Part shown: one piece after another, positions 34,576-42,767 of the stretch
Position numbering within the stretch: the stretch's first letter is position 1
Layout: each line of letters opens with the position of its first letter
Origin: Candidatus Bathyanammoxibius amoris
GTDB lineage: Bacteria > Planctomycetota > Brocadiia > Brocadiales > Bathyanammoxibiaceae
Direction of reading: 5' to 3'
Length of the DNA: 44,866 bases
Assembly (NCBI GenBank): GCA_024451685.1
Contig: JAMXCW010000016.1
Span: 1-44,866, forward strand
Made by a program: the position numbers and the translations under genes
The notes under the pieces: model-generated
Told to the model about the DNA's origin: nothing
Databases searched by the model: none
Seen by the model: the letters and a program-made list of their open reading frames with translations, nothing else

Positions 34576-35526
34576 ATGTCTACAGGAAGAAAGAGCATTA
34601 TCAGAAGATGGGAGACACAGGTAGGAATAGGGGTGGCAGTTGCGTGCTTTGCGGTGCTGGGTGTGTTTCTTGGTCTAAAGATCGGGAGTGATAAGCCGGA
34701 TAAGGCCATAAAGACGCAGCAGACCGAGAAAGCCTCTATCGTTAAGAAAGCCCCGCGCACCAAAGCGGCCAGACCGGCCGAAGTGGTGCTGAAGGTTGAT
34801 AAAAGGACTCTAGGGATCCCCGACCTGGGCGGGCCAGGCAGGGAAGTATCAGATTTGCCGCCAGAGGCTTATGGAGAAGGTGAACCTGTTGAGGCGGAAG
34901 ACGCCCTGGTTCTGTACAAGAGTAACAGGTTGAAAGCGGCGCGGCATGGGCGGCCATCGGTGGTTGAATATTTATCAGAACGAAGGCAGGAAACGGTTTT
35001 TGAGGAACCTCCTGCGATAGCGTCTTCTTCTGAGGAGATGGTCGCAGCTAGTGATATGGGAGTAAGCGGCACGGCAGTTGCCGAAGACGCCGTAACGTCG
35101 GCGGAGAGTGGCGTCGAGGATAAGGTTGCAGCCGCCTTCCCCAGGGCACATAAGGTCAGGCCCAGTGACACACTGATGGACATCTCAAAAGAGTATTACG
35201 GTACCGTATCAAAGTGGAACCTAATCTATGAAACAAACGGCCTGTCGAACAGAGACATATTAATTGTTGGTCAGGAGTTGGTAATCCCGTCCCTGGACTC
35301 CCAGGCTGTTCCGCAGCAAAAACCCGTGGTGAAGAAGGTGTCATCCAGCGGCAGGAGAGGTTCATTAGGAGTCGCCCACAGGGTGCAACGCGGCGATACA
35401 CTGCGGAAGCTGGCCAAGGCATACTACAAAGACGAGTCAGGATGGAAGAAGATTTCCAAGGCGAACAAGGGGGCTCTGAAAGGCCGGGAAACGCTTAAAC
35501 CAGGGGAGGTGCTTATAATCCCCTGA
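34576..35526 (+). CDS. Membrane-anchored protein with two LysM domains
   Basis: A 316-residue protein. A single N-terminal helix (VGIGVAVACFAVLGVFLGLKIG, near residues 16-37) anchors it, leaving the rest on the periplasmic side. A low-complexity Ala/Glu/Val linker of about 150 residues follows. The C-terminal third holds two LysM domains: HKVRPSDTLMDISKEYYG with GQELVIPS, and HRVQRGDTLRKLAKAYYK with PGEVLIIP. LysM binds N-acetylglucosamine in peptidoglycan, so it probably tethers membrane to cell wall. There is no catalytic domain. CAGGAGG precedes the ATG. It follows secDF by 51 bp and precedes the propeller gene by 31 bp, suggesting co-transcription. It supports peptidoglycan in this organism, along with the SpoIID-like gene. 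Confidence 0.85.
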   Translation: MSTGRKSIIRRWETQVGIGVAVACFAVLGVFLGLKIGSDKPDKAIKTQQTEKASIVKKAPRTKAARPAEVVLKVDKRTLGIPDLGGPGREVSDLPPEAYGEGEPVEAEDALVLYKSNRLKAARHGRPSVVEYLSERRQETVFEEPPAIASSSEEMVAASDMGVSGTAVAEDAVTSAESGVEDKVAAAFPRAHKVRPSDTLMDISKEYYGTVSKWNLIYETNGLSNRDILIVGQELVIPSLDSQAVPQQKPVVKKVSSSGRRGSLGVAHRVQRGDTLRKLAKAYYKDESGWKKISKANKGALKGRETLKPGEVLIIP

Positions 35527-35557
35527 TTAAACATCTGTTGGTATCGGAGAGAGAAAC

Positions 35558-36697
35558 ATGGGAAATGCTATGGTAAGGAGGATGCTGCGCCTTTGCTGTT
35601 TAACGGGCTTTGTTCTGGCCCTGAGTGGAGGCGCCTACGAACTCAGGGCACAGGTTATGAGCAGTCCGTTTCCTTTGTTCAAGCATGACCTGCAACATAC
35701 AGGGAGGAGTAAACACAAAGGCGCTCAAACTGCAAACTGCAAGTGGACGTATCCGTCAAATGACCAGATCGTCTCTTCGCCTGTTGTGAGCGATAGCGGA
35801 ATAATCTATTTTGGGAGCCTGGACGGGAACCTGTACGCGGTAAAACCTGACGGGCATACCAAGTGGTTCTTTACCACGAGGAGCGACATCTTTTCCACAC
35901 CCGCCATTGACACTGCCGGCACGATATACGTGGGCACCAGCGGCAACTTCCTGTATGCCATCGGGAAGGACATGAAGCAGAGATGGAAGTTCAGGACCGG
36001 GGGGGCCATCCTGTCGTCTCCAAACATAGGCCCGGACGGGACCATCTACATAGGGAGTATGGACGGCAAGCTCTACGCCATAACCTCTGACGGGGTCACC
36101 CGGTGGACTTATCAGACCGGTGACAGCATAGCGGTTTCCTCTCCAGCCGTGGCCTCAAACGGTACCATTTACGTGGGCTCCAGAGACAGGAAGCTCCATG
36201 CCGTAGACGCGAAAACCGGAAAAAAGAAGTGGGTCTTCCTCGCAGGCGACAAGGTCGATTCCGCACCATCTGTCGGGGATGACGGCACCGTATATTTCGG
36301 CGCCAATAACGGGATACTGTACGCCCTGGACCCGAACGGTAAACAGCAGTGGAAGTATGAGACGGGGTCCTGGATATACGCCTCCCCCTCCATAGGTGCT
36401 GACGGCACGATTTATTTTGGGGCGAAGGACGGCAAGATTTACGCATTGGACAAGGACGGCAAGCTGAAGTGGAGCTTTTCTACCGGAGACGGCGTGAGTT
36501 CTTCCTCGGCCATAGGTTCTGACGGGACGATATACGTCGGTTCGTGGGACAGCAAGCTCTATGCCATCGACCCTGACGGCAAACTCAAATGGAGCTACGA
36601 CACGGGCGCCTCCATAGCCAGTTCACCGGCAATCGCCTCCGACGGCACCGTCTACGTGGGATGCGATAGCGGCACGCTGTACGCGTTCGGGGAGTAG
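35558..36697 (+). CDS. Secreted PQQ-like eight-bladed beta-propeller protein
   Basis: A 379-residue protein with an N-terminal signal sequence (LRLCCLTGFVLALSGGA, probable cleavage near ELRAQ). Eight repeats of about 40 residues follow the pattern SSP-x-IGSDGTIYVGS-x-DGKLYAID-x-DGK-x-KW. The last blade is incomplete (DGTVYVGCDSGTLYAFGE) and is probably closed by the N-terminal CKWTYPSND strand, a Velcro closure typical of propellers. Related to PQQ-dependent dehydrogenase and BamB-like repeats, but no PQQ or metal ligands or dehydrogenase motif are seen, so a binding or scaffold role is more likely. It follows the LysM gene by 31 bp, and both products are outside the cytoplasm. Confidence 0.85.
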   Translation: MGNAMVRRMLRLCCLTGFVLALSGGAYELRAQVMSSPFPLFKHDLQHTGRSKHKGAQTANCKWTYPSNDQIVSSPVVSDSGIIYFGSLDGNLYAVKPDGHTKWFFTTRSDIFSTPAIDTAGTIYVGTSGNFLYAIGKDMKQRWKFRTGGAILSSPNIGPDGTIYIGSMDGKLYAITSDGVTRWTYQTGDSIAVSSPAVASNGTIYVGSRDRKLHAVDAKTGKKKWVFLAGDKVDSAPSVGDDGTVYFGANNGILYALDPNGKQQWKYETGSWIYASPSIGADGTIYFGAKDGKIYALDKDGKLKWSFSTGDGVSSSSAIGSDGTIYVGSWDSKLYAIDPDGKLKWSYDTGASIASSPAIASDGTVYVGCDSGTLYAFGE

Positions 36698-36736
36698 TAG
36701 TACTTTTTCCCTGACAGGTGTATAGAAAGCGGTATC

Positions 36737-36766
36737 TTGACCGGAGCAGCACTTTTGTGATATAAA
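36737..36766 (+). promoter_or_regulatory. Sigma70-type promoter of the ahbC-like gene
   Basis: TTGACC (36737-36742) and TATAAA (36761-36766) are 18 bp apart. The predicted transcript start near 36773 leaves a short leader containing GAGGAGGGG before the ATG at 36805. Confidence 0.6.
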
Positions 36767-36778
36767 CGAGAAAGTGCT
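36748..36778. promoter_or_regulatory. 8-bp inverted repeat spanning the -10 box (putative operator)
   Basis: AGCACTTT (36748-36755) and AAAGTGCT (36771-36778) are perfect arms separated by 15 bp that include the -10 box TATAAA. A protein bound here would block RNA polymerase. The arms do not match FNR/CRP or Fur consensus. Confidence 0.5.
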
Positions 36779-36804
36779 TGTAATCGAGGAGGGGTAGTGT
36801 CTGC

Positions 36805-38007
36805 ATGATAGGTATATCTAAATTATACTGTGGGACCGTTGAACCGTCGGATGCGCTCCGCTACGGCAGGCAGTCGAAGCGGCTCCCGTCACATCTCCTC
36901 CAGTTCTCCAGCGACAAGAAACCCGTTGTGGTATGGAACATGGGCCAGCGCTGCAACCTGAAGTGTATACACTGCTACTCCCAGTCGAGAGACATAGAGT
37001 ATCCCGGTGAACTTACGACCGAGGAAGCAAAGGCCATGCTCGACGACCTTGCCAACTACGGCGCCCCCGTTATACTCTTCTCCGGCGGCGAACCCCTTAT
37101 GAGGGAAGACCTCCTCGAACTCGCCCATCACGCCAAGAGCAAGGGCCTCCGGGCCGTGATAAGCACAAACGGCACCCTGATTACAAGAGAAAAGGCGAAG
37201 GAGCTTAAGTCTGTCGGCCTCTCCTACGTCGGCGTAAGCCTCGACGGCATGAAAGAGACCAACGACCGCTTCCGCGCCGTTGAGGGCGCCTTTGACATGG
37301 CCATCCAGGGTATCAGGAACTGCATGGCCGAAGGAATAAAGGTCGGCCTTCGCTTTACGATAAACAAGGGGAACGCGCAGGATATCCCCGATATATTCGA
37401 GCTTATCTATAACGAGGGCATCCCCAGGGTATGCTTCTACCATCTGGTCTATGCCGGAAGGGGTTCCAAGCTCATAAAGGAAGACCTCAACCACGAGGAG
37501 ACGCGCCGGGTGGTCGACCTTATTATGGATAAGACAAGAGAGATGCATGGCCGGGGCCATAAGCTTGAGGTGCTGACGGTCGACAACCACGCGGACGGGC
37601 CGTACCTCTACCTGCGCATGAAGGGGGAAAACCCGAAGAGGGCCGCCGAGGTCTACGAACTCCTACAGATGAACGAGGGCAACAGTTCTGGCAAGGGCCT
37701 CGCCTGCATAAGCTGGGACGGGGCCGTGCACCCGGACCAGTTCTGGAGGCACATCATACTGGGCAACGTGAAAGACAGGCCGTTTAGCGAGATATGGGAC
37801 GATATATCCAACCCGCTCATGGCCCGGCTGAAGGACAAAAAACCACACCTCAAGGGCCGCTGCGCCGAGTGCCGGTGGCTGAACATCTGCGGCGGTAACT
37901 TCAGGGCGCGCGCCGAGGCCTATTACGGCGACATGTGGGCCCCCGACCCGGCCTGTTACCTCAGCGACGAAGAGATCGGCATCGCCGTAGGCGCCGCACG
38001 GGAATAA
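36805..38007 (+). CDS. ahbC: Radical SAM haem-synthesis enzyme, AhbC-like (NirJ/PqqE group, SPASM-type)
   Basis: A 400-residue radical SAM protein. It starts MIGISKLYCG, as recalled for AhbC/NirJ proteins. CNLKCIHC (C50, C54, C57) binds the SAM cluster. FSGGEPLMREDL and STNGTLITREKA are standard core motifs. Auxiliary cluster cysteines occur in GLACISWDG (C301), CAECRWLNIC (353-362) and DPACYL (C384). AhbC removes the acetate side chains from 12,18-didecarboxysiroheme to give Fe-coproporphyrin in the siroheme-dependent haem pathway, while NirJ acts in haem d1 synthesis. AhbC versus NirJ cannot be decided without a tree, and ahbAB/ahbD are not in the window. It has its own promoter and an operator-like repeat. 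Confidence 0.8.
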   Translation: MIGISKLYCGTVEPSDALRYGRQSKRLPSHLLQFSSDKKPVVVWNMGQRCNLKCIHCYSQSRDIEYPGELTTEEAKAMLDDLANYGAPVILFSGGEPLMREDLLELAHHAKSKGLRAVISTNGTLITREKAKELKSVGLSYVGVSLDGMKETNDRFRAVEGAFDMAIQGIRNCMAEGIKVGLRFTINKGNAQDIPDIFELIYNEGIPRVCFYHLVYAGRGSKLIKEDLNHEETRRVVDLIMDKTREMHGRGHKLEVLTVDNHADGPYLYLRMKGENPKRAAEVYELLQMNEGNSSGKGLACISWDGAVHPDQFWRHIILGNVKDRPFSEIWDDISNPLMARLKDKKPHLKGRCAECRWLNICGGNFRARAEAYYGDMWAPDPACYLSDEEIGIAVGAARE

Positions 38008-38033
38008 AACCCACCGTCATTATTCATTCAAAT

Positions 38034-39239
38034 TCAAGCCTTTGGATTTGACGTAACCCCCGCCCGCGGCCTTTTCTCCGCGTGAGGAGAGGCTTTTTTG
38101 TCGTCCATTAACAAACGCTGCGCGGTTGCGACACCTCTGCCCGGCTCTACCGGGTAGCCGCTGTCGTGCAGGCCCTTCTCCACGGCGGCGATGGCCGTTA
38201 TGACGTCAAAATCATTCATGTAACCCACGTGCGCCATACGGAATATCCGGCCCTTCAACTCGACCTGCCCGCCGGCTATGCTGACGCCGTATTTGTCCCT
38301 CAGATTCCTTATGAAAGCCACGCCGTCTACGCCGTCAGGCACCTTGACCGCCGTCAGTATATCGCAGGGTTGCCGGGCGAAGAGTTCCAGCCCCAGGGCC
38401 TTTACGGCCTCTCTTGTGGCCCGTGCGAGCCGTGCGTGCCTGGCCCAGACGTTTTCCAGACCCTCCTCCTTTATCATCTCCAGCGCCGTCTTAAGGGCCA
38501 CAACAAGCGACACGGCGGGCGTGAAGGGTGTGGTGTCCTTCTTGAGCGCCTTATCCATGACACGGAGGTCCCAGTAGTATCTGGGCAGGCCCGCCTTTTT
38601 TATCGCGTCCTGCGCCGTAGGTCTGACAGCCGCGAAGGCCAGACCCGGTGGCATCATAAGGCCCTTCTGTGAACTGGTTACCGCCACGTCCACCTGCCAT
38701 TTGTCCATAAAAAACGGGCTTACGCCGACAGCCGTTATGGCGTCAACTATTAAAAGAACCGGATAACCCTTGACTATGCCGGCAATGGTCTCAATATCAT
38801 TCTGCACCCCTGTCGATGTCTCGCACTGGGTGATAAAAACAGCCTTAATGGACTTATTTTTCTCAAGCGCGGCCTCTATCGCCTCCGGTTCTGCGGCGCT
38901 GCCGTATTCCACGTCCACGCAAACTGTCTTCACCCCGTACGCCTCGCAGAGTTCGGCCCATCGCTCCCCGAACTTACCGCCGCGCGCTACCAGGGCCGTG
39001 TCACCCCTTGATAGCAGGTTGACCACGCATGCCTCCATCGCACCCGTGCCGGATGAGGTGAACGTGTAGACCTTGCCCTCTCTGGTCTGGAACAGGTCTT
39101 TGAGGTCTTCCGAGACCACTGCAAGCAGCCTGGAGAATTCGGGCGTGCGGTGGTGTATAAGCGGAGCCGCCTCTGCCAGAGATACCTCCGGCGGTACAGG
39201 CGTAGGCCCCGGCGTAAATAGGTAATGCTTCTTTACCAT
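38034..39239 (-). CDS. PLP-dependent class V aminotransferase (serine-pyruvate / alanine-glyoxylate type)
   Basis: A 401-residue fold-type I PLP enzyme. It begins FTPGPTPVPPEV and APLIHHRTPEF, hallmarks of the alanine-glyoxylate/serine-pyruvate aminotransferase subgroup. It has the PLP-binding SSGTGAMEA (62-70), LLIVDAITAVG with the PLP-nitrogen Asp, and VTSSQKGLMMPPG with the Schiff-base Lys192. Likely reactions are serine or alanine to glyoxylate or pyruvate. Some close relatives instead act on phosphonates or purine-derived substrates, so the substrate is not fixed. The C-terminal 30 residues are basic and poorly conserved. It is last in lon-small protein-aminotransferase and convergent with the ahbC-like gene, 26 bp away. 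Confidence 0.88.
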   Translation of the reverse strand: MVKKHYLFTPGPTPVPPEVSLAEAAPLIHHRTPEFSRLLAVVSEDLKDLFQTREGKVYTFTSSGTGAMEACVVNLLSRGDTALVARGGKFGERWAELCEAYGVKTVCVDVEYGSAAEPEAIEAALEKNKSIKAVFITQCETSTGVQNDIETIAGIVKGYPVLLIVDAITAVGVSPFFMDKWQVDVAVTSSQKGLMMPPGLAFAAVRPTAQDAIKKAGLPRYYWDLRVMDKALKKDTTPFTPAVSLVVALKTALEMIKEEGLENVWARHARLARATREAVKALGLELFARQPCDILTAVKVPDGVDGVAFIRNLRDKYGVSIAGGQVELKGRIFRMAHVGYMNDFDVITAIAAVEKGLHDSGYPVEPGRGVATAQRLLMDDKKASPHAEKRPRAGVTSNPKA

Positions 39240-39393
39240 GGTTTTATGTCTAAAGGATTAAGAACTCTCCAAAAACCCTCAGGTTAAACGGGAAAGCGTT
39301 ATAAAAGTAATTGCGTATTATAGTTTGATGCGGGGCGCTGTCAACAAAATCAAGCCGTCCGGGCGGTCGAGACGTTTCAAAACCGGAACCCCC

Positions 39394-39585
39394 CTATTCC
39401 TTCTTCCGCCTCTCCCGCATCTCGTTATAGAGCAGGATGGACTCGAGGTCGGGCAGGATGGAAAGGGCCAGCTGCCGCTCCACCTGCGCTTCCTTCAGCA
39501 GTTTTGCCAGTTTGCCGCCCTCTTCATACGTCAGACCAATCAGGATTTCATCCATCACCTTGCGCCTGTCAACCACTCGTACCAT
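39394..39585 (-). CDS. Small basic/acidic helical protein, 63 aa
   Basis: I do not recognise a family. ATG 39585 has AGAGGA 5 nt upstream and gives 63 residues. The product looks all-helical: DRRKVMDEILIGLTYEEGGKL and then an amphipathic ERQLALSILPDLESILLYNE followed by the MRERRKKE end. There are no membrane helices, cysteines or signal peptide. It lies 69 bp after lon and 154 bp before the aminotransferase, same strand. A lon-linked regulatory or adaptor role is only a suggestion from position. It is real-looking because it has a clear ribosome-binding site and fills the space between two same-strand genes. Confidence 0.6.
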   Translation of the reverse strand: MVRVVDRRKVMDEILIGLTYEEGGKLAKLLKEAQVERQLALSILPDLESILLYNEMRERRKKE

Positions 39586-39654
39586 GGCAGTCCTCTTCAA
39601 CTATGATTAAAGGTTACGCCGGTCAGTTGGCTGGAGGGGCCGAAGATCTTGACG

Positions 39655-42105
39655 TTACGTCACCTTTACGAGCTTTTCTCCCGCTTTTCTTCCCTGGTCT
39701 TTTTGCTCCGCGGTCCCAAAGACGATGGGGAACATCTCATCTATCTTCTCGACAAAGTGGAAGTCAATATCGGCCTTAATCTTTTCGGGCACGTCTACGA
39801 GGTCCTTGTCGTTCCTTTTTGGCATTACCAGGACCGAGATACCGGCCCTCTTCGCGGCCAGGACCTTTTCTTTAATACCGCCTACCGGCAGCACCTTGCC
39901 CCTTAGCGTTATTTCACCTGTCATTGCCACCTCTGGCAGTACGGGTCGCTGCGTGAGGAGGGATATAAGGGACATTGCCATGGTTACACCCGCTGACGGA
40001 CCGTCCTTGGGTATCGCCCCCGCGGGCACGTGTATGTGGAAGTCGTATTTTGTAAAATCCTCAAGCGATATGCCTAGTTCCTTTGTCTTGGAGCGCACGT
40101 AGCTCATAGCCGCCTCGGCAGACTCCTTCATAACCTCGCCCAGAGACCCGGTGAGTGTCAGCTTGCCGGAGCCGGGCATGTAGGTAGATTCTATAAAGAG
40201 TATGTCTCCGCCCGTGGGAGTCCACGCCAACCCGGTAGCAACGCCGGGTTCTGCAGTCCGCTCCGCTATCTCACTGAAGTATACAGGAGGTCCGAGAAGT
40301 TCGTCCAGAGAATCCGCCTTTATCGTCATAGATTTGACCTTTTCGGCCGCGACCTCCTTTGCCACCTTTCGGCATAGGGTGGCTATAGTCCTCTCAAGGT
40401 TTCTCAGGCCCGCTTCCTTTGTGTAGGTGCTTATGACGGTCTCCAGGGCGTCGTCTTCAATGGTTATGGCCTTCTCGCTGAGGCCGTGTTCCTTTATCTG
40501 CTTGGGTATTAAGAACTGTCTGGCTATGGATATCTTTTCCTCTTGCGTGTACCCCGGCAGTTCCAGGACCTCCATGCGGTCCTTGAGGGCCGGGGGAACG
40601 GGGTCAAGGAAGTTGGCGGTGGTGATGAACATGACCTTTGAGACGTCAAACGGCACCTCAAGATAATGGTCTGAGAAGGCGAAGTTCTGTTCAGGGTCGA
40701 GGACCTCAAGCAGCGCGCTGGCCGGGTCGCCACGGAAGTCCGTGCCAAGCTTGTCTATCTCGTCCATCATAAAGACGGGGTTGTTTGACTCGGCCTTGCG
40801 GAGTTGCTGGATAATCCTCCCCGGCAGGGCGCCTATGTACGTACGGCGATGGCCCCTTATCTCAGCCTCGTCTCTTACGCCGCCGAGCGATATGCGCACG
40901 AACTTGCGTCCGAGTGCGCGGGCGATAGACTTGCCGAGAGACGTCTTCCCCGTCCCCGGAGGGCCGACAAAACACAAGATGGGGCCCTTCATGTCCTCCT
41001 TCAGCTTGCGCACCGCAAGATACTCCAGGATCCTCTCCTTCACCTTTTTCAGGTCATAGTGGTCTTCGTCGAGCACCTTTTGCGCGGCGTTAATGTCCAG
41101 GTTATCAGTCGTGCTCACGTTCCAGGGAAGCGACAGAACCCAGTCCAGATATGTGCGTGAAACGGTATACTCGGCGGCCTGAGGGGGCATGTTTTCGAGC
41201 CGGGCCAGTTCTCGTTCCGCCTCTTTTTTGGCCTCGGGAGGCAGCTTGATCTCTTCTATTTTCTTCCTGAGTTCGTTAACCTCCACGGTGCGCTCATCGC
41301 CTTCACCCAGTTCGTCCTGTATGGCCTTGAGCTGCTGGCGGAGGTAGTATTCCCTCTGGCCCTTATCTACCTTACTCCTCACCTGGCCCTGAATCTTTTT
41401 GGCCATCTCCAGCACCTCCATCTCATGGTTGATGAAGGTGTTCACCTTTTTCAGCCTTTGCTTTACGTTTACGGTCTCAAGTATCTCTTCCTTCTCCTGC
41501 AGGCTTATCGACAGGTGGGAGGCAATCATATCTGCCAGCCTGCCGGGGTGTTCTATGTTCATAACCGCGATCTTCAGCTCCTCGGGGAGGTTAGCGGCCA
41601 TGGATATCATCTTCAAGAACAGGTCCGAAGCGCTGCGGGTCAGGGCGTCCATTTCCATTCCCGTTTCCACTTCGTCCTCAAGGGTATGTACCTTTGCGAC
41701 GAGGTAAGGGTCTTTTTGTGTAAACTCGTCAATCTTGAGGCGCGAGGTTCCCTGAATCAGCATCCTTGCCGAGTTATCCGGCATCCGCAGCATTTGAAGG
41801 ACTATTACGGCGGTGGCGTATTCATAAATATCTTCCGGCTGCACATCCCCTTCCTTCTTCCCTTCCCTCTGGAGGCTCAGCCCCAGAAGTCTTTTTCCCG
41901 TAAGGACGTTATCGAGAAGTTTTAGCTCCTTTTCCGTGGAGACGCCGAGGGCGGTCACCATCTGCGGGAAGACTACGGTGTCCACGACAGGGAGTATCGG
42001 CAGTTCGGAAGGTATTTCAACCTCATCGTGTACAAGGACGTCGTCCGGAGCCGGTAATATCTTACTGTCTTTTTCCAGAGAAGATGGTTTCTCCTTGCTT
42101 CCCAT
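39655..42105 (-). CDS. lon: ATP-dependent protease Lon
   Basis: An 816-residue LonA protease. The N-terminal substrate domain begins at PILPVVDTVVFPQMV. A coiled coil (EREYYLRQQLKAIQDELGEG-like region) leads to the AAA+ module with Walker A GPPGTGKTSLG, Walker B FMMDEIDKLG and the sensor region ITTANFLDPVP. The protease domain holds the Ser-Lys dyad in PKDGPSAGVTMAM (Ser) and GGIKEKVLAAKRAG (Lys). ATG 42105 is chosen since AGAGG lies 9 nt upstream, and the TTG at 42138 has weaker support. The 40-residue Lys/Glu/Ser-rich lead and a short basic tail are the only extras. hsp20 ends 39 bp upstream of it, so hsp20 and lon are probably co-transcribed. Confidence 0.96.
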   Translation of the reverse strand: MGSKEKPSSLEKDSKILPAPDDVLVHDEVEIPSELPILPVVDTVVFPQMVTALGVSTEKELKLLDNVLTGKRLLGLSLQREGKKEGDVQPEDIYEYATAVIVLQMLRMPDNSARMLIQGTSRLKIDEFTQKDPYLVAKVHTLEDEVETGMEMDALTRSASDLFLKMISMAANLPEELKIAVMNIEHPGRLADMIASHLSISLQEKEEILETVNVKQRLKKVNTFINHEMEVLEMAKKIQGQVRSKVDKGQREYYLRQQLKAIQDELGEGDERTVEVNELRKKIEEIKLPPEAKKEAERELARLENMPPQAAEYTVSRTYLDWVLSLPWNVSTTDNLDINAAQKVLDEDHYDLKKVKERILEYLAVRKLKEDMKGPILCFVGPPGTGKTSLGKSIARALGRKFVRISLGGVRDEAEIRGHRRTYIGALPGRIIQQLRKAESNNPVFMMDEIDKLGTDFRGDPASALLEVLDPEQNFAFSDHYLEVPFDVSKVMFITTANFLDPVPPALKDRMEVLELPGYTQEEKISIARQFLIPKQIKEHGLSEKAITIEDDALETVISTYTKEAGLRNLERTIATLCRKVAKEVAAEKVKSMTIKADSLDELLGPPVYFSEIAERTAEPGVATGLAWTPTGGDILFIESTYMPGSGKLTLTGSLGEVMKESAEAAMSYVRSKTKELGISLEDFTKYDFHIHVPAGAIPKDGPSAGVTMAMSLISLLTQRPVLPEVAMTGEITLRGKVLPVGGIKEKVLAAKRAGISVLVMPKRNDKDLVDVPEKIKADIDFHFVEKIDEMFPIVFGTAEQKDQGRKAGEKLVKVT

Positions 42106-42144
42106 ATTTTTCTGCCTCTGAAAAGATGTACCGGACAAGGCGCG

Positions 42145-42564
42145 TTACAGGTAGATTCTTACGGCCTTTTCTGTCCTTCGGGGTTCCTGAGACTTGGGCA
42201 CGGTGATCGCCAGAAAGCCGTCTTTGTAGTGAGCTTCAATTTTGTCTTCATCTACGTACTTTGGGAGAGTGATGCTTCTCTCAAAATATCCGTATCTCAC
42301 CTCCATAACATAGAAACACAGCTTTTTGTGTTCCGAAGGGTCCAGTCTTTTGCCGCTTATCACCAGGGTATTGCCTTCAAGCACGATGGAGATGTCCTTC
42401 TCTCTGGCCCCGGCTACTGCCATTTTTATTATAAATGCCTCTTCCGTTTCATAAACATCGGTTGGTGGTCGCCAGGTCTCAGTATCGAAGGAGTGGAAGG
42501 GATTTTTAATGCATATAAATTCCTGGAAGATTTTGTCCATCTTGAAACTGGGGGGCACCGCCAT
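42145..42564 (-). CDS. hsp20: Small heat-shock protein Hsp20 (alpha-crystallin family)
   Basis: A 139-residue ATP-independent holdase. The alpha-crystallin domain runs from WRPPTDVYETEEAFII to FLAITVPK, with FERSITLPKYVDEDKI and AHYKDGFL, which are strand motifs of the family. The C-terminal RIYL includes the IxL-type motif that docks neighbouring subunits. The N-terminal arm is short (about 30 residues). A strong AGGAGG lies 5 nt before the ATG. It is just upstream of lon and downstream of groEL3, all minus strand, forming a stress cluster. No ROSE-type thermometer was recognised in the leader. Confidence 0.93.
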   Translation of the reverse strand: MAVPPSFKMDKIFQEFICIKNPFHSFDTETWRPPTDVYETEEAFIIKMAVAGAREKDISIVLEGNTLVISGKRLDPSEHKKLCFYVMEVRYGYFERSITLPKYVDEDKIEAHYKDGFLAITVPKSQEPRRTEKAVRIYL

Positions 42565-42767
42565 TATCGCCTCCTAACAGTATCATTTAACGGTACTTAG
42601 AAACTACTCTTGACAGTTAGTTTACCATAGCCGGGTATAAAATTCAAAAACTTTTTAGCCCTGGCCAGCGGCTCTTCGTGACGAGTCGTGTCGGGGGGGG
42701 TGTAGTGATAAAGAAGATTAAGGCGCGGGCCTTTTGCCGTTAGCCCGCCTCTTTTTCACCGGGTTCT
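42565..42767. other. Region between groEL3 and hsp20
   Basis: 203 bp without a gene. GGCGCGGGC and GCCCGCC (42720-42752) form an imperfect hairpin 20 bp past the groEL3 stop, with a T-run on the plus strand only, so it is a weak candidate terminator. A single TTGACAG half-site of the groEL operator occurs at 42610-42616. Confidence 0.35.

Noticed and set aside
42610-42645. Plus-strand promoter TTGACA with TATAAA upstream of hsp20
   Set aside because: The spacing is 20 bp and there is no plus-strand gene downstream.
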